From Chloridium humicola (taxonomy: Eukaryota; Ascomycota; Sordariomycetes; Chaetosphaeriales; Chaetosphaeriaceae): DNA of 64,000 nucleotides. Numbering within the stretch: the stretch's first letter is position 1; the number at the start of each line of letters is the position of its first letter. The DNA is taken from positions 1-64,000 of the forward strand of contig JAPDFF010000021.1 of NCBI GenBank assembly GCA_027569505.1, in the 5' to 3' direction. The notes beneath the pieces are model-generated. The model was not told the origin of the DNA. It saw nothing but the letters and a program-made list of their open reading frames with translations, and did no database searches. Shown here one piece after another: positions 7,937-16,530 of the stretch. The position numbers and the translations under genes are program-made.

Positions 7937-10139
7937 ATGGCAGGAGTCCCATCTTCTGCTTCCTTACCAGTCAACTTGGGCCCTTGTTGTTGGGACCGCA
8001 CGTGCGAGGAACACATCAAACTCATTGCCGAAGGCCTTGGAATCATTGTGAGATACGCAAGAAACTCCCAGGCCTGCGTACACTGCTGAAAAAATACGTC
8101 GATCCCCTTATGCCAGTGCCCGCAGCTGACTTTCATCGTCGGCTGTTGCGGGTATTCCGTGATTCCGACTACGACTTCACCTACCAGGAGACCCTCAAAA
8201 TGCTTCCGGTGGCTGATAAGGAGCGTGTTGAAGGGTTCGTCGCCGAGGACAAGCCGCTGGATGACGTCGCGAGAGACTTTGTCACGGGCATCCGGGCGCT
8301 CGCCAGCATCTGCAACACCTCGTTGGAGTGGTTATTGCCCTCGTGTCAGCTCAGCAGCTGGTGTTCAACTCATGACCCCGGATTTGACACCAACAGAGAC
8401 ATATGTCGAAGGTCTGAGTGGCCCGAAGCAATTCGCATGGCTCATGGACAGAGACACTATGTTTCATAGCTTTCCACAGACTGAAGGACTTTTTCAAGGA
8501 ACATTTGTCTGCCCACAATGTTGTGGTGAGCACAAGAGGAATGCTGTGGGAGGGTAGAGTAGCTGACCTCCGCAGATGTACCAGGGGCACGGTTCTAAAA
8601 CTGGGGCCTCGACATCAATTGCCGCCCCAGGTATACATGCACTCCGAACTCGGTTGCCAGCATTCAGCGGATTATCAAGTATGCTAAGAAACATGATCTG
8701 CGGGTGGGCTGCGCAGGATATAGGCATTCATGGGCGCCGCTCTATGGCGAACAAGGCCAGATCACCATCTCGCTGTTGAGCCTGGCCGAAGCAACCCACC
8801 TCCCCAGTTTTACGACTCTGTCCAAGCTCCCGGAGTGGCTGCTCTGCAAAAACGAGCTTCAGACCATCGAAGTCGTTACCGGGACACCACGCGTCAAGAG
8901 CAACGTCCTCGTCCGGGTCGGGTGTGCCACCCTGAACGAGCACTGAGCCGCTGGTGCGTCACCAACAACAAGTACACATATGAGTTGAACGTGATAAAGG
9001 TCGAAATTACGGCCGGTGACGCCAACGCACCGATCTCCACGACGCCGGGCGAGCCCACTAAACGCTCAGCGACCTCGTACGCAAAATCGATTACGTTGAT
9101 TGCAACGGAATATTGCAAACCGTCAGCAACCCTGAGCAACTGCGAGCGGCGGCGGGCTCCATCCCTCCACCGCCCGACCTCAAAGAAGAAGACATCCCAC
9201 CTGCTCTCCGGCTGCCCAACCTCACCCCAGCCGACTGGGCCTCGGACCTCGCCCGGTTCAAGGACATGGCTAAGAACTGGTTCTACTCGGAATGGTTCTG
9301 GTTCCCCTACGCCGACGCAGTCTGGGTCAACTGCTGGGAAATCACCCCTGACCCGACCGGAGTGGCTGAGTACCCTTCCCCAGCACAGACCTTCTTCATG
9401 TTCCTTTCACAATTCACCTCAACATCCTGCAGAATGCCACGGTCCTCCGAGCTCATCACGACCCTGGGTTTGGACGAAGCAGCCGTGACGCTGATCTCGG
9501 AGGTTGCCATTCTTGCCATGCCAGCCTATGACACCCCCGTCAAGACCTACCTCTCCGATGCGCTGCACTTCCAACGCGCGATTCAGAATGTTCACGTCCT
9601 TGATGTCGAAATTGAGATTGGTCTGCCGCCGTCGCGGGAAGATTCCGAGTTGCCCGATTTGGAGATCGTACAACGTGCCTGGTGGGACGCCATCCTAATC
9701 TGCTGTCGCCATTCCAAGACCTCTCCGCAGCGGATGCCGCTCGAGATGCTTATCATGGGCGGCAACAACATCATCATGGCGCCGCAGAGGGGGAACACCT
9801 TGGGAACGTGTGCCATCGAGGTTCTGACGTTGGAGGCGGCGAGGGACTTGTGGATTTCGTATGCAGAGGAGATTGTGGGGTTGTGGGGAAGTGGTTGAGC
9901 ATGAAGGACCGGGATGGGAAAGATTTAAAGGTTAAGCCGCACTGGGCTCAGCAGTGGGCGGGGAAGAGAGCGCCGGGTGGGAGAGAGAGGAAGGAGATGA
10001 TGAAGAATGAGGATTTGTGGAGGAGAGGCAGGGATTTGTGAAGGTGATGGGGGATATTGGCTGGAGGCATGGGTGGAGGCTGGAGGAGATGAGGAGCGGG
10101 TTTGGGAACGAGCTTTTGGATTGGTTCTTCTTCGAGTAG
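7937..10139 (+). pseudogene. FAD-linked (PCMH-type) lactone-oxidase-like oxidoreductase, disrupted
   Basis: Pieces in order belong to a Pezizomycotina FAD-binding oxidoreductase with a C-terminal D-arabinono-1,4-lactone-oxidase-like domain: DFTYQETLKMLP and DDVARDFVTGIRALAS near 8170-8310; MTPDLTPTETYVEGLSGPKQ near 8370; the PCMH stretch IIKYAKKHDLRVGCAGYRHSW near 8670-8730; TNNKYTYELNVIKVEIT; then a long open C-terminal part (about 9113-9890) with YSEWFWFPYADAVWVNCW and PLEMLIMGGNN; and a tail ending LLDWFFFE at 10139. Lesions: frame changes near 8095, 8340, 8940, 9060, 9885 and 10020, an in-frame TAA at 8596-8598, and an apparent loss of about 50-60 residues after PEQLRAAAG (near 9156), where family members continue before the PPPPDL segment. 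An intron at 8526-8575 may be retained. The number of lesions argues for a pseudogene rather than sequencing error. Confidence 0.75.
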
Positions 10140-10571
10140 TTAGGCCATGAACAAGGCACACGTACCATGGTTGTTTTGTTTCCGTGTTTGTGTCGTTGCA
10201 CAAAGTAATTTATCGCTTTCGTCAACCCGCTCTGGTAACGAGAAAATAGAACGGGGAAAGAAGAGAAGGAAAGAAGACAAGAAAAGAAGACGAGGAAAGA
10301 AGAAAGATCAAGAGAGGAAAACAAAGAACGCAAGAAAAATGAAGATAAAAATAAATACAAGGAAGGAGATAAAGATGAGGATAAAGATGAACATATAAGT
10401 GAAAACAAATAGTTGGTATATCTCCTCCCCTTCTCTAAGTAAGACCAAATTATGCAATGAAGCGCAGCTTTGCAATCGAATAACTTCCTTCCCCTTCCCT
10501 TTCCTGGTTTTCTTCACGCCTCCCTCAAGGGTTTACCAGCTACACTCCTTCTTTTAACTGAATCTGCCAAG
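10140..10571. other. Purine-rich spacer and promoter of the next gene
   Basis: 10245-10400 is almost pure purine on the plus strand (gaagaa, aaagaagac, gaggaaa runs), so open frames across it are low-complexity artefacts. It is followed by a CT-rich stretch near 10490-10560, a common fungal promoter feature, just before the ATG at 10572. Confidence 0.5.
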
Positions 10572-11263
10572 ATGTCCGAATTCGTATCTGAAGAGTGGGT
10601 TGATACAGGCGGCCTTCGCCTCAACCCTGACCTTGAAGTCGTTCAAACCGGACGGAAACTGCCAGACTACCCTCTGCCACCGGCGCCACCAAAACCTCCT
10701 CCTCTCCCGACGACGATCATCAAGACCTTGAATCCAATCTCTTTCACAGGTAAGCTTCATCTATCATCGTAATCCCCTTTTATTTCACTTAACTCTAGAG
10801 ACTAATATGAATCTGCTCAACTTGAAGAGATGGCTCAAGACACCTTGCGCGAGGCCCGGGTATACTGTCTCAGGCTTCGCCAAGGGCCCCTCTACACCAA
10901 GGCCGGCATCCCTGATGGGCGAGTTGTTTGGGATTCATTCCACCAGCAGGCATAGGTTTGTCTCGTGCTTGGCTGCGAGTTGTATGGCCACAACTTCGAG
11001 GAAGAATGCGAATTCGAACACCATGTCACTATGACAACGTTGCATGATGTAAGGAAACTGCTTCGTGCGTTCTCTCACCTCTGCTGACCATTGATTAGGC
11101 GCTGAAGGACCCGCTGCCCGAGCTGCCGGAGGAGTACGTGCCGACCATCGAGATCAAGTTCGTTGGGAAGGTCGCAGACACTTGCGGTGAAAAGACGGTA
11201 AATGAGACGTCTGCAGATGAACGGGGCGGTGGAGACCTGACTCAAGTCAATCTTGTATTGTAA
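10572..11263 (+). pseudogene. Unrecognised small gene with one in-frame TAG
   Basis: Three exons are well supported by splice signals and phase: 10572-10749, 10828-11048, 11099-11263. Intron 1 (78 nt) has a CTAAT branch site and GTAAGC donor; intron 2 (50 nt) has GTAAGG..TAG. The joined frame encodes 187 codons beginning MSEFVSEEWVDTGG with a Pro-rich stretch at about 35-50 (PPAPPKPPPLP), then LREARVYCLRLRQGPLY. Codon 102 is TAG at 10953-10955. The frame continues beyond it, VCLVLGCELYGHNFEEE, through a valid intron to TAA at 11263. Either the stop is a recent nonsense change (CAG to TAG would suffice), or the product is a 101-residue protein. I do not recognise the family. Confidence 0.5.
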
Positions 11264-11782
11264 TCCAGGCGGGTAAATTGGCCGCGGTCACTTGATTTCA
11301 TGGAGGAGATTTACCGGTTAACAGCCCTTCTTCCTGCTGTCTATTCCTATCCTATGCACAATGACAACGGGGTTTCTAGTTGGCGCAACACAGAGCCGTG
11401 TGAGTCCGGGCTATAGTCATGTGCGTTGATGGGAAGCGGTGACCTGGTTTGGTGGACGAACTTAGACCGAGGTGGCGAAGTGATAACTGGGCAATACAAG
11501 GGTTGATACATCAACATCGGGAACACGCAGAGATTTTTAATTTTGTTTATTGTGTAGATACTATGACTGAGAGAAACTCTAACGAGCAGTCCATTATCCA
11601 AACAAAACGCCTGCCCAAGAAAACGCTGCATGGAAAATTACAATAGGAAAAGATTAGAAGGCCTCCCCAGTGTCATATGTAATTTACCTTTGGAGACCGC
11701 TACCCCCTTCACCTCCCAGTGATCGAGAAGTTGTTGTACGGGGCCTCTCCTTTCAACCCATCACTACCCCCTAGATGGCCTG
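11264..11782. other. Convergent intergenic spacer
   Basis: Lies between the 3' ends of the plus-strand gene ending at 11263 and the minus-strand zinc-finger gene ending at 11783. Presumably holds both 3' UTRs; nothing else recognised. Confidence 0.5.
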
Positions 11783-12811
11783 TCACCTCGCGGCAACAGG
11801 CTGAGCCCCTACCCCCTTCCCCACCTTGACGTGCCTCTTCATGTGGCGGGCGACGTTGTCGCCCCGGCCCTGGTACTCGCAGTAGGGGCACTGCATCCTC
11901 TCGGACGGAGTGCCGGCCTGCTGCGCGTACTCGGGGTGCTTGGCACACACGTGGCGATTGAGGGCGCGCTTGTCCTGGTGGGCCTTGCCGCAGCCGGGGA
12001 CGGGGCAGGGGAAAGATGGGCGGTGGGTGCGTTCGTGTTTCCTGCGCGGGGGAGGACGGGTTAGTTTACTTGTTGTTGTGGTTGGGAGAGGGAGAGGCGG
12101 TGCGAACCTTAGTGCGGTGCGGACTGTGAAGGTTTTGGAACACGACGGCACGGAGCAGAGGAGTAGTTGGATAGAAGCGTCCGGCGGGGAGGTGGTTTCG
12201 GGAGTGGTGCCCGTTGAAGGTAGGGTAGGAGGTGTGGAGGGCGCGAGCGGAGAGCTGCCGAGGTTGAGAAGGCTCAGGCTGTCGTACCCTGAGCTCACGG
12301 GGCTGGTTGTGCCTTGGGTCGGAAAAGCGTTGATGGCCTCAGCAGCGGTGTTAAAGCTGGAGCCAGTGAACCATTCGTCGGTAAAAAGGTCCACGGAGGC
12401 GTCGCCTGCTGCCGGAAGTCCCCACTGGTCCGCGTCCCCAAGGTAGTCCTGGAGAGTCGGGTCGAATTCAAAATCTCCGAAGAGAGGCTCGACCGGGCTT
12501 CCACCTAACGCGCTCGGGATATCGTTCCCGAACAGCGAGTAGGCTGGGGTGGCGGGCGACGGGGCCCAAGGCACGGCTGGGCTGGCCTGCGAGCTCTGCG
12601 CGCTGATGGAGTAGGTCATGGAGGTGGCCGGGGATGAGGCCCACGGGAGTGCCGGGGCAACGGCCTGCAAAGGGGCGTACATAGGACTTTGAAAAGGAGG
12701 TGCCGAGAAGGCCGGCGTAAGGGTGGTTTTCGGAACCCAGACCCACTCCCCTTCCTCCTGCGTGGGGAGGCAAGGGGGGTAGGCCTGGGTGTTGTTCGCA
12801 GTGGATGACAT
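11783..12811 (-). CDS. C2H2 zinc-finger transcription factor (three fingers)
   Basis: Exons 12811-12108 and 12041-11783 (66-nt intron), 320 residues from the ATG at 12811 (MSSTANN). Splicing assembles finger 1 exactly: CSVPSCSKTFTVRTAL plus RKHERTH, a CX4CX12HX3H finger. Finger 2 is CPVPGCGKAHQDKRALNRH..H (CX4CX12HX4H). Finger 3 is CPYCEYQGRGDNVARHMKRH. The fingers are C-terminal, and the ~220-residue N-terminal part is Ser/Pro/Thr-rich with acidic patches such as FGDFEFDPTLQDYLGDAD, as in activators. Nuclear DNA binding is expected; target genes are unknown. Correct restoration of finger 1 by the intron is the best support for the model. Confidence 0.8.
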   Translation of the reverse strand: MSSTANNTQAYPPCLPTQEEGEWVWVPKTTLTPAFSAPPFQSPMYAPLQAVAPALPWASSPATSMTYSISAQSSQASPAVPWAPSPATPAYSLFGNDIPSALGGSPVEPLFGDFEFDPTLQDYLGDADQWGLPAAGDASVDLFTDEWFTGSSFNTAAEAINAFPTQGTTSPVSSGYDSLSLLNLGSSPLAPSTPPTLPSTGTTPETTSPPDASIQLLLCSVPSCSKTFTVRTALRFAPPLPLPTTTTSKLTRPPPRRKHERTHRPSFPCPVPGCGKAHQDKRALNRHVCAKHPEYAQQAGTPSERMQCPYCEYQGRGDNVARHMKRHVKVGKGVGAQPVAAR

Positions 12812-13009
12812 TGTGTCGGTGGTGCCCAACCCACGTGGCCGTGAGTTGGATATGCTCTGTCGAGCGGTAGATTGCGTTGGTGCGGGTTGTTATTGTGGCG
12901 GCGGAAGCCGTGTCCGTGGACAGTTCAAGTGGCGATGGCGATACGGACCAGTTTAACGACGTGATCCCAGGTCGGGGGCTTGCAAACAAGACACCCATTC
13001 CGCGCATCC

Positions 13010-14119
13010 TCAGATACGCGGAGCCATCGCCTGCTCGAACCACACGGTACCCGCGAAGTTCTCGCAATACCAGTCCACCAGCCCCGTGACAGCGGTCATC
13101 ACTTGATCCCAAGCTCCAGAAGAAACCTCGACGTAGTCCTGGCCTCCTCCAAAGTGCTCCCCTTCCTTCTCGCCCACCGCATTCGCAACATGAGGTGAAT
13201 CACACTCTGACTTCGTAGCCATTGCAAGCCCATCCTCCCTTCGTTGGCTTGGCAGACTTCTTTGTCCACCTTCGCCGCCCTCTCTGAGATGACCTTGCAT
13301 CCCCGAGACAAAATGTTGCAAGCCGCAATGTTGGGCTTGGAAAGAAGCTTGGCCAGACATCGACGTGTCGAAATCAGCCTTGATCGACAGATTTAGACCC
13401 TGACCTTGCATCATCGAAGGTTGGTCAGAACTGTCGGTTGAGACCGCTCGGGAAGCGGAGTCGGTCTTGTGGTGGTGCGCCATGGCGAGGTTGCGGAATC
13501 CATGATCTGCAAACTGGCCTGTGGCTGCGAGACTTTTGTCGATGTGAATGACCAGCGGGCGTTGATCAGGGACGAGAGCGAGACCAAGAGGATCCCGTTC
13601 GCCGCGTGGCGTTTTGACGGAATCCAGATGCGTTTGTACCGGACCGGCTGTCTTGACAGACCGGAGATCGGTTCGGTGGACGATGATGACCGGGGCGAGA
13701 GGCGTGTGAAAATTGTTTGCCAAAAGGCGACGCCTTTCGTTCGCTGATCGAGTCTCGGGGCCCAGGGGTGGCATGCGTAGGACGGGCGAGTTCAGAGGTC
13801 CTCCACGGTCGACGTTCGCGCAAGACACCGAACTCGGCTTCTCGGGCAATTGATCATTCTTGGGCCAACCGGGGTCGCCAAAGTTGTGGAAAACTGCAAA
13901 GACCGGGGCAGGAGGCAACGACACCCAGCCTTGGGGCCGGCGTCGGAGGGTACCATGAGGGGCGTCGAGGATGAGCATCCTGCCGGGCCGCTTGAGAAAA
14001 CGCGCAAAGCGCGACTTGCTGCTCTCAGGGTCCGGGTTCTCTTTACAATCAGAATCATGCTGCTGGAGGTGTTGTAACGGGGGGTTGTCGGGCGGTTCGG
14101 TAACGTTCGGGGGAGTCAT
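13010..14119 (-). CDS. Hypothetical protein
   Basis: A single 369-residue open frame from an ATG at 14119 (MTPPNVTEPPDNPP). The most ordered-looking part is near residues 40-85: RFARFLKRPGRMLILDAPHG followed by WVSLPPAPVFAVFHNFG. The middle is Ser/His/Gln-rich. The C-terminus (WDQVMTAVTGLVDWYCENF) looks helical. No signal peptide, membrane segment or known motif. It lies in the same orientation as the zinc-finger gene, about 200 bp upstream of that gene's start. An uninterrupted frame of this length in GC-rich DNA can arise by chance, so confidence is moderate. Confidence 0.45.
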   Translation of the reverse strand: MTPPNVTEPPDNPPLQHLQQHDSDCKENPDPESSKSRFARFLKRPGRMLILDAPHGTLRRRPQGWVSLPPAPVFAVFHNFGDPGWPKNDQLPEKPSSVSCANVDRGGPLNSPVLRMPPLGPETRSANERRRLLANNFHTPLAPVIIVHRTDLRSVKTAGPVQTHLDSVKTPRGERDPLGLALVPDQRPLVIHIDKSLAATGQFADHGFRNLAMAHHHKTDSASRAVSTDSSDQPSMMQGQGLNLSIKADFDTSMSGQASFQAQHCGLQHFVSGMQGHLREGGEGGQRSLPSQRREDGLAMATKSECDSPHVANAVGEKEGEHFGGGQDYVEVSSGAWDQVMTAVTGLVDWYCENFAGTVWFEQAMAPRI

Positions 14120-14844
14120 CGTGAAGGACGCTGGAAGCACATGTTAGGGAATCAGCCGGCCTGAGGTTTTAAGTCTCGTACTGGTTAGAGCATTGAAGCT
14201 CGGCGCGTGGTGGTTTTCACAAAGCGGACGTGCAGGAAGGTCAGGGTTGAGGATAACAGACGACAAGAAGAGGGTGGTGAAAGAAAGATCCAGACAGCCC
14301 TGTCGCGGCGGGACCCTAGTTTAAGACCTCAGGACAGAAGCGCGGCAAGGCGGAATCGAGGATCTGGCACAGCAAGACCCCACTTGAGGACCAAAATCCG
14401 TCCTCAATTCTGTGGCTGTGTGGGGAAGTTCTGGTTGCGTTGGAAAGATTTACTCCTTGTCCTGGCGATCTACACTTGTGGCTGAGCATCTTCGACTTCT
14501 CCCCAGTTTCATCTGCACTGGTCGAGGGTCTCTTGCCAGGCACCTGCAGCTTCGAAATTATCCTGCTTCGCTGCCGGCAACTGCTGGTGTGTTCTATCAA
14601 ATACATGTAGGTAACTAGTTGAACTGATCCCTTTTACCTACTTTGCCTAATAGTTGATCATCCTCTGTCAGAAACTTGGACAGGTGCATGTACTAGCACA
14701 ACGCAGGGATGTAAAACTTCTCTTGGCAAACAGGGGCCGAAAGAATACTGGATGAGCCAACCCATTCCCGAATCTCTGCTCCACGAAGATTACAGGGAGG
14801 GCGCCTGGCGAAACTTTCCCACTTCCCGTCCACCCCCACCACTT
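14120..14844. other. Intergenic region, nothing recognisable
   Basis: Contains only short overlapping frames. Presumably the promoter of the hypothetical gene on the left and the 3' UTR of the methyltransferase on the right. Confidence 0.45.
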
Positions 14845-15849
14845 TCACCGAAACGCAACCACAAACCGCCTCGGATACATCAACAACACCGATCCATCCT
14901 CCGTCTTCGTGTACTCCTCCTCCAGCCGCCTCCGATACGCCTCCAGATATGCCTCCCTGACCTCGCCCTCCGGCAGCGCGTTCACGAACGGCTGCAGACC
15001 GGTCGCGCGCACCCACTCCACAATCGCCCCGTGGTCCGGCAACACATGCACGTACCGCGTCGTCCACGTCTCCACTGCGCGGCAATGCGGCTTCAGCGCG
15101 TTGTAGTACGCGAGGTGCGACTCGATGGGATCCAGGTCGGGCTTTTGGTCCGAGTTGCCTAGCAGTTCTGAGAAATACGGCTTCCAGGGACCTGGGGAGG
15201 CGGCGGTCTCGCGCATCGCGCGGTGTGACGACTCGTTGTAGTTGTCGGGGACTTGAAAGGCGAGGATACCGCCTGGGTTTTGGGTGAGGAGAAGCCGGGT
15301 GATGGCGGGAATGCGGTCCGCGGTGCGCAGCCAGTGGAAGACAGCGTTGGAGAACATGAGGTCGACACCTGGTGGCGGAGTGTAGGTGCGGACGTCGGCC
15401 TGTTTGAAGTCGACCTTGGGGAGGGAGGCGCGCGCTTTGGCAAGCATAGCTGGGGAGGAGTCGATGCCGGTGATGCTGGCGTTCGGGAAGCATGTAGAGA
15501 GAATCTCGGTGCTGTTCCCCGGACCGCAGCCGAGGTCGATGACGCGCTTTGGCGAGAACTCTGATCCCAGGAAGTGTATCAGGTCGTTGATCGGGCGGTT
15601 GCGAGCGTCTCGGAAGAGGAGGTATTGATCCGGGGCCCAGTCCTTGTTTTCAGGTTTGCTTTTTTGAGAACTTGACATGTTGGCTTTGAGACCAGTTGTG
15701 CTGTCGTGTCTCAAAAAATGCCACTGGGAGAATGCTGCGACACCTCTGAGACCGAGCTTGGAGCACTGATTTGTTGACAAACTTTGTTTTGTCGCAGCCC
15801 GAAGCCCTCCCCGACCGAAATGTAGGTGCAGCTGCGAGTTGAGAAGCAT
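14845..15849 (-). CDS. Trans-aconitate 2-methyltransferase-like enzyme
   Basis: SAM-dependent methyltransferase of the Tam family, which methylates trans-aconitate, a by-product of the citric-acid cycle. Family signatures in order: WAPDQYLLFRDARNRPINDL, motif I VIDLGCGPGNST, ITGIDSSPAMLAKAR, DLMFSNAVFHWL, ILAFQVPDNYNE, then YYNALKPHC, WVRATGLQPF and the C-terminal LLMYPRRFVVAFR. The start matching bacterial Tam is the Met at 15678 (MSSSQKSK). An in-frame upstream ATG at 15849 (334 residues) adds about 57 residues rich in Arg, Ser, Leu and Gln without acidic residues until near the join, which looks like a mitochondrial presequence. A further ATG lies at 15969. Dual mitochondrial/cytosolic products are possible. 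Divergent from the CorA-like gene. Confidence 0.85.
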   Translation of the reverse strand: MLLNSQLHLHFGRGGLRAATKQSLSTNQCSKLGLRGVAAFSQWHFLRHDSTTGLKANMSSSQKSKPENKDWAPDQYLLFRDARNRPINDLIHFLGSEFSPKRVIDLGCGPGNSTEILSTCFPNASITGIDSSPAMLAKARASLPKVDFKQADVRTYTPPPGVDLMFSNAVFHWLRTADRIPAITRLLLTQNPGGILAFQVPDNYNESSHRAMRETAASPGPWKPYFSELLGNSDQKPDLDPIESHLAYYNALKPHCRAVETWTTRYVHVLPDHGAIVEWVRATGLQPFVNALPEGEVREAYLEAYRRRLEEEYTKTEDGSVLLMYPRRFVVAFR

Positions 15850-16530
15850 TGAATGTCCAAATTTTGGACAAGCTTGTGTTTTTCCCGAGATCGAGGGAAT
15901 AAGAGAAGCTTGGAGGCGACGCGGGGAAATAGATCGGCGGCTTAAAGGTGGGGTGAGTGTTGTGTTCATCTCACTGGTTACGTGATCGTTGAGGCAGCGA
16001 TGGAAAAGATGCTGGGCAGAAATAATATCAAATCGCCAAGACAAGAGTGAAGTATAAGAGGGCGTCTCGGAGATAAGGTGCCGCGTTTTCTCCGTCGGCG
16101 AGAGGGTTGGAGGTGGACTTGGAGTCTCTTCGAGATCTCGAAGTTGCAGAGCTGATTGGTGGCGGCTTTGCATGTGTCTTTTGACGCCTGGCACAGTGCA
16201 AAACCATCACAGCAGAGGGCCGGGTTTTGGGGAGGATAGGATTTGCCATTTGATGTGTATTTAGTTGTTTTCACTCCTCTTATCCTTGGTCTGAGGAGGT
16301 GTATCGCCTCACTGTTGCGTCTCATCATCTGTTCGTATCTGCCTTCCTTTCCCTCCTTTCCCTGGCACCAGCGTACTGTGCGGAGAGGGCGTCGGTACGA
16401 AGTGCATAGGAGGACATATGCAGGGGGAGGCGCGAAACGGAACTAGCGCAGCTCTGAAAGCTGAACAATTGAGGACACCCGCCTGAGTTGGGACTTCTTT
16501 GAACATCTCACAACCTCACAAAGTCCCATC
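15850..16530. promoter_or_regulatory. Divergent promoter region between methyltransferase and CorA-like gene
   Basis: Shared 5' region of two genes transcribed away from each other. The methyltransferase frame stays open further upstream (to beyond 15969), so its 5' boundary is uncertain. No specific operator was recognised. Confidence 0.5.

Noticed and set aside
9932..10408. 158-codon minus-strand Ser/Leu/Phe-rich frame resembling a membrane protein
   Set aside because: Arises from translating the purine-rich tract at 10245-10400 in antisense; hydrophobicity is an artefact of TTT/CTT codons.
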